The position numbers were made by a program, and so were the translations under genes. From positions 1 to 9,899 of the forward strand of contig JAFDHS010000083.1 of NCBI GenBank assembly GCA_019308655.1: a stretch of DNA of 9,899 nucleotides. Direction: 5' to 3'. The notes beneath the pieces are model-generated. The model made no database searches. It worked only from the letters and a program-made list of their open reading frames with translations, and was not told where the DNA came from. Of this stretch, positions 5,261 through 9,899 are shown piece by piece (the stretch's first letter is position 1; every line of letters begins with the position of its first letter). The DNA comes from Deltaproteobacteria bacterium. GTDB lineage: Bacteria; Desulfobacterota; Desulfobacteria; Desulfobacterales; JAFDHS01.

Positions 5261-5585
5261 TTAGCCCTCCTTCCATTTGTTTTTATCGGGCTTGGTCATA
5301 ACTTCGGCCACTTCGCATAAAGCTTAGAAGAAGCTAAAAATAATCCCTATAAATTTAGATAGTTATAAGTTTAATAATTGAAGCCGTAAACTGAGTGGCC
5401 CATCTTATGACCAAGCCCTTTTTATCATACTCGCTATGCGTTAAAACATGGCGAATATATAGCCGTTGAGTGATGTAATGAATTGCAGCAATTATCCTGG
5501 CTTTGTTTCCTCCAAGATTGAAAACCGTTAATCCCTCAACTTGGTCGGCACTTGGAAAAATTGCTCTTAGCTCAGCAAAATTTGC
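5261..5585 (-). pseudogene. higB: HigB mRNA-interferase toxin, 5'-truncated and interrupted by a MITE
   Basis: Minus-strand codons from 5585 encode NFAELRAIFPSADQVEGL, then FNLGGNKARIIAAIHY and IRHVLTHSEYDK, which match the HigB toxin family (PF09907, about 95-105 residues). Two lesions are visible. First, the N-terminal 35-40 residues are missing: homology stops at about 5585, where the DNA switches to the divergent HNH gene. Second, a 131-bp element with TTTTTATC duplications is inserted after EYDK; the frame runs into it and stops at 5355. Removing the element and one duplication restores a natural end, EYDKNKWKEG, with stop at 5261-5263, two bases before the higA ATG. The family cuts mRNA on translating ribosomes. 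This copy should be inactive. Confidence 0.88.
5288..5418. mobile_element. 131-bp MITE with 8-bp target-site duplication, inserted in higB
   Basis: The ends are exact 14-bp inverted repeats, GGGCTTGGTCATAA at 5288-5301 and its complement at 5405-5418; the match extends to about 22 of 25 bases. TTTTTATC flanks it at 5280-5287 and 5419-5426 as a perfect direct repeat. Excising the element plus one copy restores the higB frame and its proper C-terminus, an independent proof of insertion. It has no coding capacity, so it must have been moved in trans. An 8-bp duplication is used by IS families such as IS1595, IS66 and IS256; I cannot assign the parent. Confidence 0.92.
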
Positions 5586-5600
5586 GATGATTGGGAAAAG

Positions 5601-6083
5601 ATGGCATTTGAGAGTGAACAAAAATTCCTTAAAATAACTGAAAAATCAATCGACATTGAAAAAGAGCTGATAGTACCAGAGGGAAAAACCAAAGAATCTA
5701 TCGTGAAAACAAGAGTAAATCAGAGCTTTTTCAGAAAAATGATTTTATCATCTTATGACTCACGGTGCTGTATCACTGGATTGCCGTTGAAAGAGCTTCT
5801 TATTGCAAGCCATATTATTCCATGGGCACAGGATTCAAAAAACCGGCTTAACCCACAAAATGGTTTATGCTTGAATTCGTTACATGATAAAGCATTTGAC
5901 CAAGGTTTTATAACAATAGACACTTCATATCAGGTGGTCATTTCAAGTGAAGTAAAGAAGCTATCCCCAAATAATGTTAAAATTATTACAGATTATCAAG
6001 GTGTACAAATGGTCATGCCATGTCGATTTATGCCAAAGCAAGAGTTTTTGGACTATCATCGAAAAAATATTTTTCGTACTTGA
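5601..6083 (+). CDS. HNH endonuclease, 5'-truncated
   Basis: The 160-residue frame carries an HNH_2-type (PF13391) nuclease domain: CCITGLPLKELLIASHIIPW (56-75), NRLNPQNGLCLNSLHDKAFD (81-100), with H71, N87 and H95 as the expected H-N-H residues. The family's usual C-terminus (EFLDYHRKNIF) is present. Homologues I know are about 300 residues and read ...WE-x-(M/L)AFESEQ before this region; here DDWEK is encoded at 5586-5600 ahead of the ATG, but upstream of 5586 the DNA is higB on the other strand and a stop lies at 5568. So roughly the first half is missing and 5601 is only the first available ATG. No ribosome site is seen. These proteins are usually annotated as putative restriction enzymes. 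The 3' end overlaps the next frame by 64 bases. Confidence 0.8.
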   Translation: MAFESEQKFLKITEKSIDIEKELIVPEGKTKESIVKTRVNQSFFRKMILSSYDSRCCITGLPLKELLIASHIIPWAQDSKNRLNPQNGLCLNSLHDKAFDQGFITIDTSYQVVISSEVKKLSPNNVKIITDYQGVQMVMPCRFMPKQEFLDYHRKNIFRT

Positions 6084-7210
6084 CAGGTGGTCATCAGTCC
6101 GGTCTTTACTTTCCCCGTGTTTTCTTTCAAGCGGTACTTCCAGAAATTTGTACAACAAAAACATATAACCCTGATGCTTGGATTGAAGAATGTTATTTCC
6201 CTGCACAAGATGATTCAGTTAAAAAACTTCGAGCAATTTACTACAACTCAAAGTATTTCCCTGAAAAAGGTTTAAAAAAGAAATATGACGAGTTTCGCCT
6301 GACTCGGTGGGGCGGCAGTTTTTCACCTGTTCAGGATATTGAAAATACAGGAAGTATCTGTATTTTTGCTGTTGGCAGAGATGACGATAAAATTAAATCC
6401 GTTGCTTGGGTTGCATCTTCTGTTGAAGAAGAAGATTTGATAGAAAACTGGCTTGGCTGCGAAGTGGAACCCGGCAGATTTATGATGCGCAGTTATGTGC
6501 CTCAACCAGAGACAGAGTTAATCTTTCCAGAAAAGTGGTTCAATCGTTTCCCTACAGGAAAAGAAATTTTCAGTTTTGTATTGAGGGCATTTCCAAGAAA
6601 CAAATGGACAGGCTCAATAGATGCACTTCTTCTCAAACGAAGAGAGTTTGAATTCGAAGTTTTTATGAAAATAGAAAACGCCAATGTGCTGCCACGGATT
6701 GGTAATGGTTTCAAGACTGTCGAAGAGTTTATAAAATATGCTCATTCAGTTTCAAACAGACGAAAATCACGTACAGGAGCATCTCTTGAGTTAAATCTCG
6801 AAGCAATTTTCATTGATGAAAAACTTGCTTTTGAAACTCAGGTTATAACCGAGAATAGAAAAAAACCTGACTTTCTTTTTCCTTCCGGTAAAGCCTATCA
6901 TAACCATGAATTCCCAAGCACAAAGCTTCATATGATGGCGGCAAAAACATGCTGTAAAGATAGATGGCGACAGGTGCTTAATGAAGCCAACAGAATCACT
7001 CCAAAACACTTATTTATTCTTCAGCAGGGAGTGTCAGGAAATCAGCTTCAGGAAATGAAAGATAATAATATCGCCCTTGTTGTCCCAGCATCACAAATTG
7101 GGTCATTCCCAAAGGAATGGAGGAATTCCCTTTTAACACTTGATAGTTTTGTTAAGCGTATCCGAACAGAACAGCTCAATTTTCAAAGGCTTGATCAATG
7201 GATAAATTAA
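6020..7210 (+). CDS. EcoRII-like type IIE restriction endonuclease, altered N-terminus
   Basis: A 396-residue frame homologous to EcoRII (404 residues), which cuts CCWGG sites. From residue 22 it follows EcoRII: TGGHQSGLYFP, RAIYYNSKYF (71-80), LTRWGGSFSPVQDIENTG (94-111) in the effector-binding domain, then NRRKSRTGASLEL (247-259) and the catalytic domain. Active-site residues keep EcoRII spacing: D284 (KKPDF), Y293, K309 and R315, corresponding to EcoRII D299, Y308, K324 and R330. Residues 1-21 do not match; they are the tail of the HNH gene in another frame. EcoRII-like proteins normally have ...ANDTGA before TGGHQ, part of the effector DNA-binding loop. The start has no ribosome site. No Dcm-type methyltransferase is nearby, so it is probably weak or inactive, or a methylase lies elsewhere. 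It overlaps vsr by 13 bases. Confidence 0.87.
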   Translation: MSIYAKARVFGLSSKKYFSYLTGGHQSGLYFPRVFFQAVLPEICTTKTYNPDAWIEECYFPAQDDSVKKLRAIYYNSKYFPEKGLKKKYDEFRLTRWGGSFSPVQDIENTGSICIFAVGRDDDKIKSVAWVASSVEEEDLIENWLGCEVEPGRFMMRSYVPQPETELIFPEKWFNRFPTGKEIFSFVLRAFPRNKWTGSIDALLLKRREFEFEVFMKIENANVLPRIGNGFKTVEEFIKYAHSVSNRRKSRTGASLELNLEAIFIDEKLAFETQVITENRKKPDFLFPSGKAYHNHEFPSTKLHMMAAKTCCKDRWRQVLNEANRITPKHLFILQQGVSGNQLQEMKDNNIALVVPASQIGSFPKEWRNSLLTLDSFVKRIRTEQLNFQRLDQWIN

Positions 7211-7626
7211 CTCCTGAGCATAGAAGCTGGAATATGAGCAGGATTCGTTCTGCTGACACTAAGCCAGAATTGATTGTCCGCTCTCTTCTGCATAGAATGG
7301 GATACCGGTTCAGACTTCATCAGAAAAATTTGCCAGGAAAACCTGATATCGTTTTACCAAAGTACAAGACTGTGATTTTTGTTCATGGATGTTTCTGGCA
7401 CCGACATGAAGAGTGTAAATATGCCTATATGCCAAAATCAAGAAGGAAATTCTGGAATGATAAATTCAAAGCCAATATTGAAAGAGATAAAACAGTAAAG
7501 CAACAATTAAAGAATCTTGGCTGGAAAGTAAATATTGTCTGGGAGTGCGAATTGTCGGATGTTAAAACCATTGAAAAGAAGCTTGATAATATTTTCAGAA
7601 ATGATGAACAAGTAATGAGTGGCTAA
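7198..7626 (+). CDS. vsr: Very short patch repair endonuclease Vsr
   Basis: A 142-residue protein of normal length. It shows the family's MSRIRSADTKPELIVR (13-28), LPGKPDIVLPKYKTVIFVHG (44-63) with the catalytic Asp after LPGKP, and GCFWHRHEECKYA (63-75) followed by IVWECELSD. Cys and His in GCFWHRH-EEC plus the Cys of VWEC fit the structural zinc site of E. coli Vsr. Vsr nicks DNA 5' of the T in T:G mismatches that arise when 5-methylcytosine in CCWGG deaminates. It overlaps the EcoRII-like gene, which targets the same CCWGG sites, so the two were probably part of a dcm-ecoRII-vsr cassette that has lost the methylase. It looks intact. Confidence 0.95.
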   Translation: MDKLTPEHRSWNMSRIRSADTKPELIVRSLLHRMGYRFRLHQKNLPGKPDIVLPKYKTVIFVHGCFWHRHEECKYAYMPKSRRKFWNDKFKANIERDKTVKQQLKNLGWKVNIVWECELSDVKTIEKKLDNIFRNDEQVMSG

Positions 7627-7634
7627 CAAAATAA

Positions 7635-7669
7635 GGATTAGAACAGAGTCGAAGGCTCGGTTCTAATCC
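7635..7669 (+). terminator. Hairpin behind vsr, possible terminator
   Basis: GGATTAGAAC (7635-7644) pairs perfectly with GTTCTAATCC (7660-7669); after one mismatch, GAGTC pairs with GGCTC (one wobble) around a GAA loop. The stem is strong and sits 9 bases after the vsr stop, but no T-run follows, so it may instead stabilise the mRNA 3' end or be a REP-like repeat. Confidence 0.45.
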
Positions 7670-7773
7670 GTGGTTCAAGAAGCCGCGGATGTATTTGTAT
7701 ATATAGGGGTAAAGAATAGATAAGAATTGATGTGGAGACAACAATCTGGAGAGATCCTGGTTTTTGCCGTGTT

Positions 7774-7801
7774 TTCCTGCCTGCTGTGGGCAGGTCAGGA
7801 A
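7774..7801. repeat. Hairpin of 11 bp
   Basis: TTCCTGCCTGC (7774-7784) pairs with GCAGG-T-CAGGAA (7790-7801) around TGTGG, with a single bulged T. No T-run follows; function unknown. Confidence 0.5.
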
Positions 7802-7869
7802 GGGTTCAATCGCATAAGCCGGTAATCTGAACGAATCAAAAGGGCTTTATCTATTTTTGACTTTGAAGA

Positions 7870-7945
7870 TGAATTCCGAATTCCGGGTAGAGTAGAGGAC
7901 AGGCCATTCGGCCTGTCCTCTACTCTACCCGGAATTCGGAATTCA
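7870..7945. repeat. Perfect palindrome with 36-bp arms and a 4-base loop
   Basis: Bases 7870-7905 are the exact reverse complement of 7910-7945; the loop is ATTC (7906-7909). The arms begin TGAATTCCGAATTCC, itself a small internal repeat. No T-run follows on either strand, so it is not a typical terminator. It is intergenic, 118 bases before the PAS gene, and is best described as a REP/palindromic repeat element. Confidence 0.9.
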
Positions 7946-8063
7946 CAACTGCACTTCTTGTCGGACCAAATTAACTGATTGATATTTTAACAATAAATTG
8001 CTAAACAATGAATCAAAGAATCCGTTATCCAAAAGAATTTGACAACCGGCAAGAGGGAGGAAA

Positions 8064-8672
8064 ATGCAGGAAAAGATAGTTGATTTGACAAAGAAGGCAA
8101 TAGAAAGCCTAACAGAACTGTTTGACGAGAAATTAACTCCTAATTTCTCAACTTTGAACATTGATATGGATGAGGAAATCCATCAGGAAATGAAGGAGAG
8201 GGTTACTGCACTCATGATCGATGAGTTGGTCAATGATATTCCTGTTGTACCCTACCTTGCCGTGTGGGTAGACGGCTCAAAAGAGATAGCTCATTTGTAT
8301 ATGAGTCCTAAAATTGAAAACCTTCTGGGCTATTCTCCCGAAGAGCTGAAACGCATCGGGTTCAGCAATATTGTTGGCGATGATATTTTCAGTTTTTACC
8401 GTGAGAAAAACCGGGTCGAGAAAAAGGTGTCGAGTGTAAAAGAAGTCCAGAAAAAAAGAGAGAGATGTTTTCACGGAAACAGGCAGTGGGAAGGTTTTTA
8501 TAAGGTCAGAAGAATGGACGGCAGATATGTCTGGGTTATAGACAGGTCAACTATTACGAAATTCAGGAACTCTATAGAGGATAATATTATCTGCCTTTCC
8601 GGGGGAATTCTTCTTGAAACAACCGAATTAATGGACACAAGATCAGTGGCGCCAAGTGATACAGGCGCTTAA
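8064..8672 (+). CDS. Stand-alone PAS-domain protein
   Basis: A 202-residue protein. The first ~60 residues are helical and charged. Residues about 62-190 look like a PAS sensor domain: AVWVDGSKEIAHLYMSPKIE with the typical LLGYSPEEL, a variable central part, then WEGFYKVRRMDGRYVWVIDR and a final strand region ending LLETTELMD. There is no kinase, GGDEF, methyl-accepting or HTH output domain, no signal peptide and no membrane segment, so it is probably a cytosolic sensing or adaptor protein; the ligand is unknown. The start at ATG 8064 is chosen for the GGGAGG ribosome site just upstream. A 5-bp stem (GCGCC/GGCGC, 8649-8668) overlaps its end and a short T-run follows. Confidence 0.85.
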   Translation: MQEKIVDLTKKAIESLTELFDEKLTPNFSTLNIDMDEEIHQEMKERVTALMIDELVNDIPVVPYLAVWVDGSKEIAHLYMSPKIENLLGYSPEELKRIGFSNIVGDDIFSFYREKNRVEKKVSSVKEVQKKRERCFHGNRQWEGFYKVRRMDGRYVWVIDRSTITKFRNSIEDNIICLSGGILLETTELMDTRSVAPSDTGA

Positions 8673-8711
8673 CTTTTTGGGACTTAATTGTTAACTTGGA
8701 GCAAATTTTGC

Positions 8712-8769
8712 TGGGCACAGCCCACCCTACGGTTATCAATATTGTAAAATGTAGGGTGGGCTGTGCCCA
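8712..8769. repeat. REP-like palindrome with 19-bp perfect arms
   Basis: TGGGCACAGCCCACCCTAC (8712-8730) and its exact complement at 8751-8769 enclose a 20-base AT-rich loop. The GTAGGGTGGGCTGTGCCCA arm has the look of a widely dispersed intergenic repeat. No T-run follows. Confidence 0.8.
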
Positions 8770-9103
8770 CCAGAAGCAAGATGTTCACAAAGTGCTATGT
8801 TTCAAAGTCGGTAAACTACATGAGCCTGTCAAAAAAGGATTTTGCTTTTTAATTCCCGGTTGTTTTCCATATCAAGCAATCCGATTTTATTCCTTTTCCA
8901 GATTGCATAACTTGATAGTATAGGAATTTCCATTTTATTGGCAAATAAATCAAAGTGTTGCAAAAAGTCCGCCCGAAGGGCGCTAAGTTCCAATTTTATC
9001 TCGCGGTATGGCCATGGATCCCTGGTTCATGGGGAATGGAGTCAAACCTTGATTTGTGATTATAAAAACGGGTCAAGTCTACGTTTGGCTCTTATAAAGG
9101 AAC

Positions 9104-9122
9104 TCCGGGGACACATTGCTTA
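9104..9122. repeat. Dispersed GTGTCCCCGGA motif, copy 2 (inverted)
   Basis: TCCGGGGACACATTGCTTA is the reverse complement of the 4809-4827 copy apart from two bases. It is preceded by GGGTCAAGTCTACG (9070-9083), also typical of repeats beside REP-associated transposase genes, but no such gene remains. Confidence 0.5.
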
Positions 9123-9503
9123 ATTATTGACAAGAACCGGAATAGTTGGCTCGCGTATACTCATGGAAAGAATGCCTTGTTGTTTCTAACCTTTAAGGAT
9201 TAATAGGAAAATCTCCCCCCATTTTTTAGGATGCTTTCCCGTCAAAATGAGTCCTCCACCCTACAGACAAAGAGTAGTTTAATTGATAAAAATAAAAATT
9301 CGGACCCAGAGGGTACGGTTGATAAACAGGGCTTGAAATATCAGCAAGTCGAAAAAGAAAGTCAACGGAAGGCTTGAATCCTTATGGAAAAGGCTCCGGA
9401 GATTTTCATATCCGGCATTGGCTGGCCTCTGAAGGATGGATATCTGCGGATTCAGATGTTAAATACCGCAAGGTAACAATAAAACATAAAAGGAGAAAAG
9501 ACC

Positions 9504-9887
9504 ATGGATGAAATCAAGGAAAAGCTCGATGATCTTGCAGACAAACTGAAGCAAACACGGGATGAGGTGAGCCTGAAAATTCATCTTGGCAAGGCCGAGG
9601 CCAAGGAAGAGTGGGACAAGCTGAAGAAAATGAAGAAAAATCTCGATGATGTTGCAGAGAAACTGAAGCAAACACGGGATGAGGTGAGTCTGAAAATTCA
9701 TCTTGGCAAGGCCGAAGCCAAGGAAGAGAGGGAGAAGCTGGAGAAAAAATGGGATGAATTCCAAGTTTATGCAAAAACGGTTACCACGGCAGTTGGGGAA
9801 AGTGCAAAAGATATTGATGCGGCCATGGAAAAGGTCACAGAGAAAATAAAAAAAGGCTATACGCATATTCGGGATAGTCTGAAATAG
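9504..9887 (+). CDS. Small coiled-coil repeat protein
   Basis: A 127-residue, highly charged protein predicted to be almost fully helical. Residues 8-46 and 47-85 are two nearly identical 39-residue copies (LDDLADKLKQTRDEVSLKIH versus LDDVAEKLKQTRDEVSLKIH, then LGKAEAKEE in both). The tail (86-127) ends MEKVTEKIKKGYTHIRDSL. I recognise the core pattern K-x-x-R-D-E-x-x-x-K-x-H-L-x-K-A-E-A-K-E-E-W from small coiled-coil proteins of Proteobacteria and Desulfobacterota, where one copy is usual; their function is unknown. The start is backed by AAGGAG about 9 bases upstream. No signal peptide or membrane segment is present, so it should be cytosolic. It stands alone, with no close neighbour on the same strand. 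Confidence 0.85.
   Translation: MDEIKEKLDDLADKLKQTRDEVSLKIHLGKAEAKEEWDKLKKMKKNLDDVAEKLKQTRDEVSLKIHLGKAEAKEEREKLEKKWDEFQVYAKTVTTAVGESAKDIDAAMEKVTEKIKKGYTHIRDSLK
9525..9758 (+). repeat. 117-bp coding tandem repeat, two copies
   Basis: 9525-9641 and 9642-9758 encode the two 39-residue units of the coiled-coil protein. The DNA is highly similar, with mostly silent or conservative differences in the middle and more change at the ends. 117 is a multiple of three, so the frame is kept. Confidence 0.9.
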
Positions 9888-9899
9888 GGGAAACAGACG

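Larger units (their letters stand above)
7627..8063. other. Gene-free stretch with three hairpins
   Basis: No coding frame is convincing. It holds a hairpin behind vsr, a smaller hairpin at 7774-7801 and a long perfect palindrome at 7870-7945. The last 20 bases carry the PAS gene's ribosome site (GGGAGG, 8055-8060). I see no clear promoter. Confidence 0.7.
8673..9503. other. Long gene-free stretch (831 bp)
   Basis: I see no real gene. Frames at 8696-8923 and 8938-9123 have no recognisable motif or ribosome site and run across repeats. The stretch holds a palindrome (8712-8769), a short CGCCC-GAA-GGGCG hairpin (8970-8982) and a dispersed motif (9104-9122). From about 9130 to 9485 nothing stands out; TTGGCT at 9418 and TATCTG at 9441, 17 bases apart, are a very weak promoter candidate for the last gene. 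Confidence 0.65.

Noticed and set aside
5259..5276. Six extra N-terminal residues of HigA (start at 5276)
   Set aside because: These codons overlap the ancestral higB end and include the Shine-Dalgarno sequence for the ATG at 5258.
7870..7945. Long palindrome as a rho-independent terminator
   Set aside because: Neither strand has a T-run after the stem, and the arms are far longer than terminators need.
8696..9123. Two plus-strand frames of 75 and 61 codons as small genes
   Set aside because: They have no ribosome site or recognisable motif, and the first reads straight through a palindromic repeat.

Overview
This window looks like an accessory, decaying stretch of a moderately AT-rich bacterial chromosome, most probably from the Desulfobacterota (Desulfobacterales-like). 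This is inferred from the DUF2400/rhomboid gene pair at the left edge, the type of dispersed palindromic repeats, a GEMM-type c-di-GMP riboswitch relic and the mix of defence genes. No rRNA, tRNA or CRISPR array is visible. The window combines three toxin-antitoxin loci (MntA/HepT, BrnT/CopG-like, HigB/HigA), remnants of EcoRII/Vsr-type restriction genes, and many small repeats.

Layout. 1-728: the 3' end of a DUF2400 gene overlaps a rhomboid protease gene broken by an internal out-of-frame deletion. 729-1113: AT-rich spacer bounded in part by a 12-bp inverted repeat. 1114-1780: intact mntA-hepT operon. 1829-2842 (minus strand): BrnT toxin and CopG-type antitoxin, followed by the tail of a Uma2 endonuclease gene broken by a perfect 55-bp tandem duplication. 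2884-4077 (minus): a 397-aa winged-helix protein with a duplicated C-terminal domain, preceded by a plausible promoter and a leader that can fold into three nested stems. 4078-4847: no gene, but a REP-like palindrome, two perfect tandem duplications (33 and 32 bp) and an orphan c-di-GMP-I riboswitch with a decayed terminator. 4848-5585 (minus): intact higA, and higB truncated at its 5' end and interrupted near its 3' end by a 131-bp MITE with a perfect 8-bp target-site duplication. 5586-7626 (plus): 5'-truncated HNH endonuclease, EcoRII-like restriction endonuclease whose first ~30 residues appear replaced, and intact vsr; no cytosine methyltransferase is present. 7627-8063: hairpins, including a perfect 36-bp-arm palindrome. 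8064-8672: stand-alone PAS protein. 8673-9503: no gene, with a 19-bp-arm palindrome. 9504-9887: small coiled-coil protein built on a 39-residue tandem repeat.

How it fits together. mntA-hepT, brnT/antitoxin, higA and vsr have full-length reading frames, while higB, Uma2, the rhomboid gene and the HNH gene are damaged. The EcoRII-like gene lost its start and its methylase. The strongest unexplained signals are the MITE inside higB, the head-to-head junction at about 5585 where two divergent genes both lose their 5' ends, the structured leader at 4103-4168, the orphan riboswitch, and the run of perfect short tandem duplications. The 33- and 55-bp unit lengths equal common short-read assembly k-mer sizes, so those should be checked against reads before biology is inferred.
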